Positions 21,536 to 30,954 of a stretch of 64,000 bases of DNA are shown here, piece by piece. Positions within the stretch are counted from its first letter, which is position 1, and every line of letters begins with the position of its first letter. A program made the position numbers and the translations under genes. The notes beneath the pieces were generated by a model that searched no databases, was not told the DNA's origin, and saw only the letters and a list, made by a program, of their open reading frames with translations. Source of the DNA: Mesoflavibacter sp. GTDB lineage: Bacteria > Pseudomonadota > Alphaproteobacteria > UBA8366 > Aestuariispiraceae. The stretch spans positions 186,001-250,000 of the forward strand of contig CP051228.1 of the NCBI GenBank assembly GCA_017792345.1, written 5' to 3'.

Positions 21536-24100
21536 ATGCGATTTGTAAGGCGTGCCTTTCTGTATCTGTTTTTCCTCGGGCTGCTGGCCGGTGTCGTCGG
21601 CGTCGGCACCGTGGGCTGGGCGTTCTGGGAGTACGGAAAGGATTTGCCGGACTACAAATACTTGGCCGATTACGAGCCGCCGACATCGACCCGCGTTCAT
21701 GCCGGGGATGGGCGCCTGCTGGCCGAGTTCGCGGTCGAGCCGCGAGTCTTCGTACCGGTCGACGCCATCCCCCGGCGGGTGAGCCAGGGTTTCATCGCGG
21801 CGGAAGATCAGCATTTCTACGACCATTTCGGTGTCGACCTGCAGGCGCTGATGCGCGCCGTCGTCACCAATGTCGTTCATTATCTGCAGGGCCGGCGTGT
21901 CATCGGCGCGTCCACGATCACCCAGCAGGTCGCGAAGAACTTCCTTCTGACCAACGAAGTGTCGATCCGGCGCAAGATCCGCGAGGCGATCCTGGCCCTG
22001 CGCATCGAACGGGCGATGGATAAGGACCGGATTCTCGAACTGTATCTGAACGAGATTTATCTGGGCTACGGCTCCTATGGCGTCGCCGCCGCCGCGCTGA
22101 ACTATTTCGACAAGAGCCTGGACGAGTTGACGGTGGCCGAGATCGCCTATCTGGCCGCCCTGCCGAAGGCACCGAACAATTATCACCCGATCCGCCGCCG
22201 CGAGGCCGCCATCGGCCGGCGCGACTGGGTCGTCGGGCGTATGCTGGATGAGGGCTACATCACCGCCGAGGAAGCTGCGGTCGCCCGCGCCGAACCGCTG
22301 AACGTCAAGACCCATGCCGAGGTCGACCTGGTCGATGCCGGGTATTTTCTGGAGGAGGTCCGGCGCGAGTTGGACGACCGTTTCGGCGAGAGTGGTCTCT
22401 ATAAGGGGGGCCTTTCGGTTCGCACCACCCTGGATCCGAACTTACAGGAAATCGCCCGCTCGGCCCTGCGCGACGGCCTGATCGCCTATGATCACCGGCA
22501 CGGCTATCGCGGTCCGGTGGGACGGATCGGCAGCGACGAACCCTGGCATCCGGCCCTGACGGCATTTGAAAAGCCCAGCGGCGCGCTGAACTGGGACACG
22601 GCCGCCGTTCTGAAGGTCCATGCGGATTCGGCCGATATCGGTCTGCCCGACGGTTCCACCGGGACATTGCCGCTGGCCGAGCTGCGCTGGGCGCGCAAGC
22701 CGAACGACGACGAGCGCCGGACCGTCGGCCCGTCGATCAAGCAGGTCGGCGATGTGCTGACCGCGGGCGACATTATTCTGGTCGAACCGGTCCGTGAAGG
22801 CCCGCCGGCGAAAGAGGGCGATCCGCCTGTTCAGTATCCTGACGGCACCTATTCCCTGCGCCAGATCCCTGAAGTAAACGGCGCCATCGTCGCGATGGAC
22901 CCGCATACCGGGCGTGTATTGGCGATGAGCGGCGGCTGGAGCTTCGAGACCAGCCAGTTCAACCGCGCGACCCAGGCCCTGCGCCAGCCCGGCTCCTCCT
23001 TCAAACCCTTCGTTTATCTGACGGCGTTGGAAAACGGCTATACGCCGGCCACGATTATCCTCGACGCCCCTTTCGTGATCGATCAGGGCGAGGGGTTGGG
23101 CAAGTGGAAGCCGTCGAACTTCTCGCGGGAGTTCTATGGCCCCTCCCCGATGCGGATCGGCATCGAAAAATCGCGGAACCTGATGACCGTGCGTCTGGCC
23201 CAGGCAATCGGCATGGACAAGGTTGCAGAGACCGCCGACCGGTTCGGGATCATGGCGAACATGCCGGCGCAATTGTCCATGTCGCTGGGCGCCGCGGACG
23301 TTCGTCTGATCGATATGGTGTCCGCCTACGCCGCCCTGGTAAATGGCGGGAAGAAGATCACCCCGACGCTGATCGACCGGATTCAGAACCGCAACGGCCG
23401 GACCGTGTTCCGTCATGACGAACGGCCCTGCGAGGGATGCGACGCCGCCTATTGGGACAATCAGACGGTTCCGCAATTGCCGGACGTCCGCCCGCAGATC
23501 ACCGATCCGGCCTCCGCCTATCAGATCGTCACGATGCTGGAGGGCGTCGTTCTGCGCGGTACCGGCCGCCGGATTGCCGAAATCGGCAAACCCCTGGGCG
23601 GCAAGACCGGCACGACGAACGACGCCAAAGATACTTGGTTCATCGGTTTCTCTCCGGACCTCGCGGTCGGCGTTTTCGTCGGCTTCGACAGTCCGATCCC
23701 GCTGGGCCACCAGCCGTGGGGCGGACAGGAAACCGGATCCTCTGTCGCCGCGCCGGTGTTCAAATCCTTCATGGAGGTCGCGCTGGCCGACAAACCGGCG
23801 ATCCCGTTCCGGACGCCGCCGGGCATCCGCATGGTTCGGATTGACGCCGAAACCGGCAAGCTGGCGACGCCGTCCAGCGGCAAAGTCATAACCGAGGCCT
23901 TCAAGGCCGGGACGGAGCCGGGGGCGAAGTCGGATTCCGTCATTATCTCCGGCACCGGCGCGCCGATCCTGCCCGTCATGTCGGAAGACGGCCCTGTGGT
24001 GAATGGTCAAGGCGCCGTCGATACGTCCCCAATTCCCAGCTCCCTGCCGGACTCCACGGGCGTGAGCCAGCCGCAGACCGCGCCCAGTGGCCTCTATTGA
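21536..24100 (+). CDS. mrcA: Penicillin-binding protein 1A
   Basis: Bifunctional class A PBP of 854 residues for peptidoglycan polymerisation and crosslinking. One N-terminal anchor (AFLYLFFLGLLAGVVGVGTV); glycosyltransferase 51 domain with AAEDQHFYDHFGVD; an OB-like insert; transpeptidase with SSFK (SxxK), SRN (SxN) and KTGTT (KTG). The C-terminal tail after about 780 is low-complexity. ATG 21536 was chosen because it opens directly into the short cytoplasmic tail and TM helix. It ends 10 bases before rlmJ. Confidence 0.96.
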   Translation: MRFVRRAFLYLFFLGLLAGVVGVGTVGWAFWEYGKDLPDYKYLADYEPPTSTRVHAGDGRLLAEFAVEPRVFVPVDAIPRRVSQGFIAAEDQHFYDHFGVDLQALMRAVVTNVVHYLQGRRVIGASTITQQVAKNFLLTNEVSIRRKIREAILALRIERAMDKDRILELYLNEIYLGYGSYGVAAAALNYFDKSLDELTVAEIAYLAALPKAPNNYHPIRRREAAIGRRDWVVGRMLDEGYITAEEAAVARAEPLNVKTHAEVDLVDAGYFLEEVRRELDDRFGESGLYKGGLSVRTTLDPNLQEIARSALRDGLIAYDHRHGYRGPVGRIGSDEPWHPALTAFEKPSGALNWDTAAVLKVHADSADIGLPDGSTGTLPLAELRWARKPNDDERRTVGPSIKQVGDVLTAGDIILVEPVREGPPAKEGDPPVQYPDGTYSLRQIPEVNGAIVAMDPHTGRVLAMSGGWSFETSQFNRATQALRQPGSSFKPFVYLTALENGYTPATIILDAPFVIDQGEGLGKWKPSNFSREFYGPSPMRIGIEKSRNLMTVRLAQAIGMDKVAETADRFGIMANMPAQLSMSLGAADVRLIDMVSAYAALVNGGKKITPTLIDRIQNRNGRTVFRHDERPCEGCDAAYWDNQTVPQLPDVRPQITDPASAYQIVTMLEGVVLRGTGRRIAEIGKPLGGKTGTTNDAKDTWFIGFSPDLAVGVFVGFDSPIPLGHQPWGGQETGSSVAAPVFKSFMEVALADKPAIPFRTPPGIRMVRIDAETGKLATPSSGKVITEAFKAGTEPGAKSDSVIISGTGAPILPVMSEDGPVVNGQGAVDTSPIPSSLPDSTGVSQPQTAPSGLY

Positions 24101-24110
24101 TCGGCGTATC

Positions 24111-24941
24111 GTGAACTATCGACACGCGTTCCATGCCGGCAATTTCGCCGATGTGCATAAGCACTGGATTCTGACGCTGCTGCTGGCCCGGCTGGCCGCG
24201 AAGGATAAGCCCTTCTTTGTCCTGGACAGCCATGCCGGCGCCGGCTTCTACGATCTGGCGCGGGAGGAGACCGGCCGCACCGGCGAGGCGGCGGACGGGA
24301 TCGGGCGGTTGATCGACAGCCCCGCAGTTCCCCATTCTTTTTCTCCGCTTCTGACCGCGATCCGCCAATTGAACCCGGAAGGCGGGCTGCGGTGGTATCC
24401 GGGCTCTCCCTGGCTGATCGCGCATCTTCTGCGGCCGGACGACCGGCTGGCGGCTGTCGAGGCCCATGACGGTCAGGCGGCGCTGCTTCGCGAGACGTTG
24501 CGCGAGGCACGGAACGCGAAATCCTATCACCGGGACGGGTATGACGCGATCCCATCGCTGCTGCCGCCGAAGGAGCGGCGGGGACTGACATTGATCGACC
24601 CGCCCTATGAAGACCGCAACGACGTCTCCCGTATCGCCAAGGCCGTGACCGACGGCATGAAGCGCTTTGCCACCGGCAGCGTCGCGATCTGGTATCCGAT
24701 CAAGACCTTTAGCCTGGGGGACGCCTTGGCGCGCGAACTGCCGCCCGCTGAGCGGGGTCGGCTGCGCTGCGAGATCTGGACCCGTCCGCCGGAACGGGAA
24801 GACACGGGCCTGACCGGCAGCGGCATGGTCTTACTGAACCCGATCTGGCCGATTGACGAGACGATCGCCGAGGACCAGCCTATCCTGGCCGACCTGCTGG
24901 CCCAGGAGGATGGCGCAGGGTCGCGTGTCCTTTCGTTTTGA
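24111..24941 (+). CDS. rlmJ: 23S rRNA (adenine-2030-N6)-methyltransferase RlmJ
   Basis: 276-residue methyltransferase that modifies A2030 of 23S rRNA. The N-terminal signature NYRHAFHAGNFADVHKHW fixes the start at GTG 24111, since RlmJ proteins begin just before it; a GTG at 24087 inside mrcA is less likely. SAM-binding residues are in DSHAGAGFYDLA, and the N6-adenine methyltransferase motif is DPPYE, followed by WYPIK. It probably reads from the mrcA transcript. Confidence 0.95.
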   Translation: MNYRHAFHAGNFADVHKHWILTLLLARLAAKDKPFFVLDSHAGAGFYDLAREETGRTGEAADGIGRLIDSPAVPHSFSPLLTAIRQLNPEGGLRWYPGSPWLIAHLLRPDDRLAAVEAHDGQAALLRETLREARNAKSYHRDGYDAIPSLLPPKERRGLTLIDPPYEDRNDVSRIAKAVTDGMKRFATGSVAIWYPIKTFSLGDALARELPPAERGRLRCEIWTRPPEREDTGLTGSGMVLLNPIWPIDETIAEDQPILADLLAQEDGAGSRVLSF

Positions 24942-25002
24942 AGGGCGCAGGCCACCGGCCATACGGACAAGCCTTTCCGGCAGATTCTAGGATGCGCGAC
25001 AT

Positions 25003-25920
25003 ATGAGCCACCACGACGCCCCCGAAGCCCTATGCCGAGGCGACGATTGCCGCCCGGTCGATCTGGTCATCGAGCCCAGATCCCGCAAAATCGGGGCGTT
25101 CGAGGTCCGCCGCGTCCTTCCGGTGGCCCAGCGCCGGTCCGTCGGCCCTTTTGTCTTTTTCGACCAGATGGGCCCCACGGTCTTCCAGAACGGGCAGTTC
25201 CTGGATGTCGGCCCGCACCCCCATATCGGCCTGTCGACCATAACCTGGCTAACCGAGGGAGAGATCGTCCATCGCGACAGTCTGGGATCGATGCAGACCA
25301 TCCGGCCCGGCGAAGTCAATTGGATGACCGCAGGGTCGGGCGTGGTGCATTCCGAACGCTCCCCCGACAGCGAAAGGCGGGATGGTGCCCGGGTGGCGGG
25401 CATTCAGGCCTGGATCGCGCTGCCGGAAATGGAGCAGGATTGCGAACCGTCCTTTCAGCATTACCCGTCGACGGAGATACCGTGGTTGATTGGGGACGGC
25501 GTCCGGGCGGCACTGATCGTCGGCCGCGCCTGGGGCATGGAATCCCCGGTGGTGACACCGACGGACACGCTTTACGCCGACATTGCGCTGGAGCCGGGCG
25601 CGACGCTGGACCTGCCGGAGGACACGCCTGAGCGGGCCGTTTATGGCCTGGCCGGTGATTTCCGGCTGAACGGGGCCCAGTTCGGTCCGAACCTGATGAC
25701 CGTGCTGACCTCCGGCACGGCGGTCACGATCCATGCCGGTCCGGAAGGCGCCCGCCTGATGCTGTGCGGTGGCGAGCCGCTGGACGGGCCGCGGCACATG
25801 TACTGGAACTTCGTATCCACATCGAAGGACCGGATCGAGGCCGCGAAGCGCGATTGGACCGAAGGCCGGTTCGCATCGATCCCCGGCGAAGGGCCGGTTA
25901 TTCCGCTGCCGGGGCTCTGA
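25003..25920 (+). CDS. Pirin family protein (bicupin)
   Basis: 305-residue pirin. The N-terminal cupin holds the metal ligands in GPHPHIGLSTITW (two His), HRDSLG and SGVVHSE. The C-terminal cupin lacks an obvious metal site, as usual. Some bacterial pirins are quercetin dioxygenases and others are regulators, so the role here is open. It is transcribed alone, and its last 23 bases overlap the tail of the convergent HD-GYP gene. Confidence 0.92.
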   Translation: MSHHDAPEALCRGDDCRPVDLVIEPRSRKIGAFEVRRVLPVAQRRSVGPFVFFDQMGPTVFQNGQFLDVGPHPHIGLSTITWLTEGEIVHRDSLGSMQTIRPGEVNWMTAGSGVVHSERSPDSERRDGARVAGIQAWIALPEMEQDCEPSFQHYPSTEIPWLIGDGVRAALIVGRAWGMESPVVTPTDTLYADIALEPGATLDLPEDTPERAVYGLAGDFRLNGAQFGPNLMTVLTSGTAVTIHAGPEGARLMLCGGEPLDGPRHMYWNFVSTSKDRIEAAKRDWTEGRFASIPGEGPVIPLPGL

Positions 25921-28840
25921 CCCTGTAATCCTGCGGATCGACCGCGTCGATCTGGTCCGGACTCAAAAACTTTAGCGCATAGTCCATATAGATGCCCGAC
26001 GTCAGGAACAGGTCGAACAGGTCCGGATCGACATGCTGATCCTTGACCATGAAAGTCATGATCTTCAACGCTTCCGACAGGGTCTTGCCCTTCTTGTAGG
26101 GCCGGTCGACGGCGGTCAGCGCCTCGAAGATGTCGGCGATGGCCATCATCCGCGCGACCGGCGACATGTCGTTCTTGGTCAGCCGTTTGGGATAGCCTGT
26201 CCCATCCATCTTCTCGTGATGGCCGCCGGCCAATTCGGGGACATTGCGCAAATGTTTCGGGAAAGGCAGACGGTCCAGCATCTTGATCGTCTGCACGATG
26301 TGTTCGTTGATCTTGTAGCGATCCTCTTCGGTCAACGTCCCGCGCGATATCTTCAAATTGTGCACCTCGCCCCGGTTATACAGAAGCTCGGGAACATCCA
26401 TCTTGAAGCCCCAATGATTGTCCGGCGACAGCTTGTCGGCTTCGGGCCGGGCGAACATGTGTTCCGGCCGGTCCGAAAGCAGCAGTTCCTCGGCCGGCAG
26501 CGATCCTTCCGGCACGGCGTCCATACGCGCCTTCTCGGCATGGGACACGCCCAGCCGGTCGCTCAACGTCCGGGTCCAGGTCTTGCGCGACAGGGCCTCG
26601 ATCCGCTCCACGCGTTCCGGGGACATGAACTCGCCACCCAGATTGCATTCCGCCAGGAAGGCGAAATCCGCGTCCAACTCTGACTGCTGGCGGCGCAAAT
26701 CGGCATCGTCGGCGGGATCTCCGCCTTCCGCCAGGACACGTCGCAGGAATCCGATTTCCGCCTCGCGCTTCATGACTTCGATCCGCATTCGGATTTCGTG
26801 AATGCGGTCGTAGATCGTCTCCAGCTTGGTCGCCTTGTCGACCACGAATTCCGGCGTCGTTACCTTGCCGCAATCATGCAGCCAGGCCGCGACATGGATC
26901 GCCTGCCAGTCATCCTCGGACAGTTTGAACCGCGCGAAGGGACCATCGTCCGATCGGTCCGCCGCCGCGGCCAGCATCTTCGTCAACTCCGGCACCCGGG
27001 CACAATGGCCGCCGGTATAGGGGCTCTTGGCGTCGATCGCGCCGGCGATCATCTGGATGAAGCTTTCGAACAGTTCCCTTTGGGCGGCGATCAACTGCCG
27101 CGCCTCTACCGATACGGCCGCCGAGCCTGAAAGCGCCTCGGTAAAGCGCACCAGGGCAGGATCCATCGCGTGGGATTCGACCAGCAACAGAACGCCGACC
27201 AGCTCCTTCTGGCGATTGTAAAGCGGCGCCGCCAACAGGAATTGCGGTGGCTCCGCCATCTTCTCGGGCAAGCCTGCCAGGCCACAGCGTTCCAGTTCCA
27301 GCTGCGATGCGGCGGCGCTTTCGGCGTTCTCGTCCGCGATAGATCGAACAATGACGTTGTTGCGGCGGCTTAGAAGGACGTCAGGAATCGGGAAATCCAG
27401 ATCGTGCCCTTCATCGGTGCGGGACGCGTGCGGCACCAGCCGCGCGCCCTCCGCATCGGTCAGATAGAGTATCCCCGCCTCGGTGTCCGTCGTGGCGATG
27501 ATTTCGTCCAGCAACCGTCGCAGCAGCGCGTCGAAATCCTCCTCCCCCGCAATCGCACGGTTGATCTCCAGGAAACGCTGAATCGTGTAGCGCAGATTGT
27601 CGATCGTGACCGACAATTCGGCGACCTCCCGGATACGGGTGTCGACCTGAATCGGCTCGTCGAATTCGAATGCCGCCAGCGCCCGGACATCCTGGGCCAG
27701 AATCTTCAGCGGACGGGAAATCCGCCGGACGAGCAGCCAACCGATGGGAATGCCCAGCACCAGAACCAGAACAACGAAGGCGCCCTGCACCTGAATGATT
27801 TGCCGGGAGGCCGCAAACATTTCATGGACCGGCACGGCCAGTAGGATACGGGCCGGTTCGGCGAGCCCGATATCCAGCGGCCCGTTGGAATAGGCCCAAT
27901 CCGCACCGTCCACCTCGATCGTGCCGCTGCGGGCAGGTCCAAGCAGGCGTTCCTTTGCGGCAATGCGCGCCAGAACGGGCACACCCAGGTCGCTGACATG
28001 CAATCGGCCTATACGGCCATCGCCATGGATCGATATGACCTTGGACAGATCCTCATAGGCGATCATCCGTCCTTCGCTATCCAGGATCGCGACCTCGGAC
28101 CCGCTGCTGGGGCGGATCGACGCGATTTCTGATGCCAGACGCACGATGGTCGCATCCAACCCCAGGATTGCGCCCCGATCCGCCGAGCGGCGCGAGACGG
28201 TTATGCCGATTTCCCGGGTGGTAAAGAAGACATAAGGCTCGCTGAGCTTCTGAACATTCGTAAACTGGCTGTCACGGTACCAGGGCCGCTGCCTCGGGTC
28301 GTAAGTGTAGTCGTCGCGCGGTTCGTACCGGATAAGATGCAGGGCGTGATTGTAGAAACGATAGGCGCCGCTCCGGTCCCCATTGTCCTGTTCCGTGATC
28401 GTTTGAACCAGAAAACGGCTGCCTTCTGGGGCATTGAAGCGGCTGGCATCCTCGTCCGTCTCAATCTTCCGCACCAGGATGAAGTCACCATTGGGATAGC
28501 CCGCATAGACCGACACCACTGTGCCGTTCATGCGCAGCGTCTCCGCCAGCACCGGCAGGCGCGCCAGGCGCCCCTCCAAACTTGTCGCCGAGGACAGCGG
28601 GTCGTGGATCAGAACGCCCATTTGCGCCCCGATCGGATCCACCAACCGCCGCCCACGTTCCCGCATCAGAATGGTCAGGCTATCGAACTGGTCCTCCAGG
28701 GCCGCGCGGAGCGCCTGGTTCATGGCGTTGTAGCCCAATGTGGCGATGCTGCCCCCGACAACCGCCAGCATGATGAGCCCGACGGCGATCAGAAAGACAT
28801 GTACCGGTACCCGAAATACACCGTTCGAAGATTGCGTCAC
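25898..28840 (-). CDS. Membrane HD-GYP sensor phosphodiesterase (Cache-HAMP-GAF-HD-GYP)
   Basis: 980-residue predicted cyclic-di-GMP phosphodiesterase. Order: TM helix (VFLIAVGLIMLAVVGGSIAT); periplasmic double Cache sensor to about residue 330 (DPRQRPWYRDSQ, TREIGITVSRR); TM2 (VVLVLVLGIPIGWLLV); HAMP (ISRPLKILAQDVRAL); GAF (about 430-590); HD-GYP with GHCARVPEL, AAWLHDCGKV and HHEKMDGTGYP, so the metal and GYP signatures are intact. The HD-GYP domain has a charged insertion after the HD motif. The start is GTG 28840. Activity is inferred from motifs and the ligand is unknown. Confidence 0.92.
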   Translation of the reverse strand: MTQSSNGVFRVPVHVFLIAVGLIMLAVVGGSIATLGYNAMNQALRAALEDQFDSLTILMRERGRRLVDPIGAQMGVLIHDPLSSATSLEGRLARLPVLAETLRMNGTVVSVYAGYPNGDFILVRKIETDEDASRFNAPEGSRFLVQTITEQDNGDRSGAYRFYNHALHLIRYEPRDDYTYDPRQRPWYRDSQFTNVQKLSEPYVFFTTREIGITVSRRSADRGAILGLDATIVRLASEIASIRPSSGSEVAILDSEGRMIAYEDLSKVISIHGDGRIGRLHVSDLGVPVLARIAAKERLLGPARSGTIEVDGADWAYSNGPLDIGLAEPARILLAVPVHEMFAASRQIIQVQGAFVVLVLVLGIPIGWLLVRRISRPLKILAQDVRALAAFEFDEPIQVDTRIREVAELSVTIDNLRYTIQRFLEINRAIAGEEDFDALLRRLLDEIIATTDTEAGILYLTDAEGARLVPHASRTDEGHDLDFPIPDVLLSRRNNVIVRSIADENAESAAASQLELERCGLAGLPEKMAEPPQFLLAAPLYNRQKELVGVLLLVESHAMDPALVRFTEALSGSAAVSVEARQLIAAQRELFESFIQMIAGAIDAKSPYTGGHCARVPELTKMLAAAADRSDDGPFARFKLSEDDWQAIHVAAWLHDCGKVTTPEFVVDKATKLETIYDRIHEIRMRIEVMKREAEIGFLRRVLAEGGDPADDADLRRQQSELDADFAFLAECNLGGEFMSPERVERIEALSRKTWTRTLSDRLGVSHAEKARMDAVPEGSLPAEELLLSDRPEHMFARPEADKLSPDNHWGFKMDVPELLYNRGEVHNLKISRGTLTEEDRYKINEHIVQTIKMLDRLPFPKHLRNVPELAGGHHEKMDGTGYPKRLTKNDMSPVARMMAIADIFEALTAVDRPYKKGKTLSEALKIMTFMVKDQHVDPDLFDLFLTSGIYMDYALKFLSPDQIDAVDPQDYRVRAPAAE

Positions 28841-28939
28841 AATTCCGCCCGACTAACCCGCATTCGCGCACAGCCTAGTCGGTTCCGTTACCGAAGGTAA
28901 GAGTGGAAACGCGCTACAATTGATAATCAGGGTAATAAG

Positions 28940-28970
28940 TTACCGGCAATCCCTTCAAATGGGCCGGTAA
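28940..28970 (-). terminator. Stem-loop after the small membrane protein gene
   Basis: TTACCGGC and GCCGGTAA form an 8-bp stem around a 15-base loop, 10 bases past the stop of the minus-strand gene ending at 28981. Only a weak T-rich stretch follows on that strand (CTTATT), so it may be a weak terminator or an mRNA 3' stabiliser. Confidence 0.45.
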
Positions 28971-28980
28971 GGTCCTACCG

Positions 28981-29358
28981 CTACTTCGCGGCGGGATCGA
29001 TTTCGAACAGCATCACGCCTTGGCGATCATAGGCCCGCACGATGTCGCGGCCTTCATCGGTGCGGGTATGAATGTAGAGAATTCCGGCATCCGCCGTCAT
29101 GGACACTATCCCCGACGCGGATGGCGAAACAGACGGGGTCGAAACCGGCATCGAGGCCGCCGGAGCCGGCGCGGCCGCGTCATTCTGCGCCGATTGCGGC
29201 GCATCCGACGAACCCAGCTTGCCCGCCTTCATTGCGATGCCGTATACCAGCCCTCCCAATCCCAGGACGATCAGAACGCCCAGGGTCGCCACGACAATGA
29301 CGATGCCGCGATTGGCGCGGACCGGGTTTTCGTTTGGATCAAAATCGTTCTGGGCCAT
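28981..29358 (-). CDS. Small single-pass membrane protein, unknown function
   Basis: 125 residues from ATG 29358, preferred over an upstream in-frame start that would run into the rluD translation region. A basic cytoplasmic N-terminus is followed by one helix (IVIVVATLGVLIVLGLGGLVYGI), a low-complexity Ala/Pro/Ser linker (about 55-85) and a compact C-terminal domain (ILYIHTRTDEGRDIVRAYD) of unrecognised family. It is divergent from rluD with only 53 bp between starts. Confidence 0.7.
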   Translation of the reverse strand: MAQNDFDPNENPVRANRGIVIVVATLGVLIVLGLGGLVYGIAMKAGKLGSSDAPQSAQNDAAAPAPAASMPVSTPSVSPSASGIVSMTADAGILYIHTRTDEGRDIVRAYDRQGVMLFEIDPAAK

Positions 29359-29411
29359 GAATGAAGTTCCTGTGTTTCCGGCGCTGCCAACCGGAGCGAA
29401 AGGTGACAATT

Positions 29412-30449
29412 ATGACCGACGACATTCTCGAAGACGATGACGGCCCGGAACTAGACGGGCCGGCCGACGGCGCGAATGACACGGTCGCGCTGACCGTCCC
29501 GGACGAAGCGGAAGGCACACGCCTCGACCGGTATCTGGCCGATGCGCTGCCCGATCTGTCCCGGAGCCGGGTCCAGGCCCTGCTGAAGGATGGCTACGTC
29601 CGTTCGGAAAGCGGCGCGACAGTATCCGACGCCTCGGCGAGGGTCAAACGCGGTGCGGGCTATACCGTGACCGTCCCGGCACCAGAAGCCGCCTTGCCGG
29701 AACCGCAGGCGATCCCGCTGACCATCCTGCATGAGGATGCTCATCTGATCGTGGTCGACAAGCCGGCCGGTATGGTCGTACATCCCGCCCCCGGCAATCG
29801 CGACGGAACCCTGGTCAACGCGTTGCTGCATCATTGCGGCGACAGTTTGATGGGGATCGGCGGGGTGCTGCGCCCCGGCATCGTCCATCGGATCGACAAG
29901 GATACATCCGGCCTGTTGGTCGCGGCCAAGAGTGACAAGGCCCATGCCGGGCTGGCGGCACTATTCGCTGAACACGCCATTGAGCGCCTGTATCGCGCCA
30001 TCGTAATCGGCGTGCCGGAACCGGTTCAGGGCACGATCGACCAGAATATCGGCCGCCACCCGACCGACCGGATCCGGTTCGCGACCGTCAGCGAATTCAG
30101 TGGCAAGACCGCCGTCACCCATTACCGGCTGCTGGCCCAGTCCGACATGGCCGTGGCCGAGATCGAATGCCGGCTGGAAACGGGCCGCACTCATCAGATC
30201 CGCGTCCATATGGCCAGCACGGGCCATCCGCTGATCGGCGATCCGCTGTACGGCCGGTCGACACGGACGCGCAGGGCGGCACTGTCGAAGGAGAAGCGCA
30301 TAGCGGCCGACGCCTTCCCGCGTCAGGCGCTGCACGCGGCCACCCTCGCCTTCCGTCACCCAATCACGGGCAAGGATCTGTCATTCGCGTCGGAACCGCC
30401 GGACGACTACTTGAAGCTTCGCATGGATTTGGGGCTCGCCTCCGGGTAG
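29412..30449 (+). CDS. rluD: RluA-family 23S rRNA pseudouridine synthase (RluD type)
   Basis: 345-residue enzyme with an N-terminal S4 domain (TRLDRYLADALPDLSRSRVQALL) and the RluA-family catalytic motif HRIDKDTSGLLV carrying the nucleophilic Asp. RluD makes the pseudouridines in helix 69 of 23S rRNA, and this assignment rests on the S4 domain plus length. Start ATG 29412 has AGGTG upstream; the upstream in-frame ATG at 29361 overlaps the divergent gene. An acidic 25-residue leader precedes the S4 domain. Confidence 0.92.
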   Translation: MTDDILEDDDGPELDGPADGANDTVALTVPDEAEGTRLDRYLADALPDLSRSRVQALLKDGYVRSESGATVSDASARVKRGAGYTVTVPAPEAALPEPQAIPLTILHEDAHLIVVDKPAGMVVHPAPGNRDGTLVNALLHHCGDSLMGIGGVLRPGIVHRIDKDTSGLLVAAKSDKAHAGLAALFAEHAIERLYRAIVIGVPEPVQGTIDQNIGRHPTDRIRFATVSEFSGKTAVTHYRLLAQSDMAVAEIECRLETGRTHQIRVHMASTGHPLIGDPLYGRSTRTRRAALSKEKRIAADAFPRQALHAATLAFRHPITGKDLSFASEPPDDYLKLRMDLGLASG

Positions 30450-30467
30450 TTGCGAACGCCTATCAAC

Positions 30468-30500
30468 GCAATTGACAATCATTATCAGGACCATTACCTA
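30468..30500 (+). promoter_or_regulatory. bfd promoter with overlapping Fur-like box
   Basis: A perfect -35 TTGACA (30472-30477) is followed after 17 bases by TACCTA (30495-30500). The -35 lies inside a 19-bp element (30468-30486) matching the E. coli Fur box at 15 of 19 positions, including AATCATTATC without mismatch. This implies iron repression of bfd by a Fur-family regulator. It is a visual match only. The bfd ATG is 33 bp downstream. Confidence 0.6.
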
Positions 30501-30533
30501 CTTAAGGGTAAGGTTCAGGAGGTTGTCCGCGCG

Positions 30534-30722
30534 ATGTATGTTTGTATCTGCAATGCGGTTTGTTCCGACCGGGTAGCCGAAGCGATTGATAATGGCCACA
30601 ACGATCCGGAATCCGTATACGCCGCATGCGGCGTGCGCCCGAATTGCGGAATGTGCGCCGAGACGATCGAAGAAATGATTTGGAGCCGTAAGGCCGCCGC
30701 CATGCCGGTGCCCGCCGAATAG
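30534..30722 (+). CDS. bfd: Bacterioferritin-associated ferredoxin
   Basis: 62-residue [2Fe-2S] protein that reduces the bacterioferritin core to release iron. The Fer2_BFD cysteines are visible as CICNAVC near the N-terminus and ACGVRPNCGMC near the middle. ATG 30534 gives the usual MYVCICNAV start; the upstream in-frame codons belong to the promoter region. The bacterioferritin gene lies 233 bp away on the opposite strand, a normal functional pair with opposite expected iron responses. Confidence 0.95.
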   Translation: MYVCICNAVCSDRVAEAIDNGHNDPESVYAACGVRPNCGMCAETIEEMIWSRKAAAMPVPAE

Positions 30723-30847
30723 CATGTTCACCTTCCGCACGATGACCCGTTGGATCCGGATGGCGGAAGCCACTGCGCGGGATCGCAGGCACGACGCGGA
30801 TCAAAAGGTGCGAACCGACAGATCCGTTTCGGACGGCACAACGCCAA

Positions 30848-30885
30848 AATCCAACGCCCCGGACGACGGGGACCGGCGCTGGATT
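30848..30885 (-). terminator. Candidate bfr terminator in the bfd-bfr gap
   Basis: AATCCAACGCC pairs with GGCGCTGGATT (11-bp stem, one mismatch), and on the minus strand the stem runs into TTTT. This sits about 70 bp past the bfr stop between two convergent genes. The rest of the 230-bp gap shows no gene. Confidence 0.55.
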
Positions 30886-30954
30886 CTCTGACCGGATCGG
30901 GCGGCGGGGCGCAGACTTAACACGCCCCTGCCCTTGGACCGGCCCTTGGATCGG

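Noticed and set aside
22442-24010. 522-codon antisense frame over mrcA
   Set aside because: Composition shadow of PBP1A; no domain and no ribosome site.
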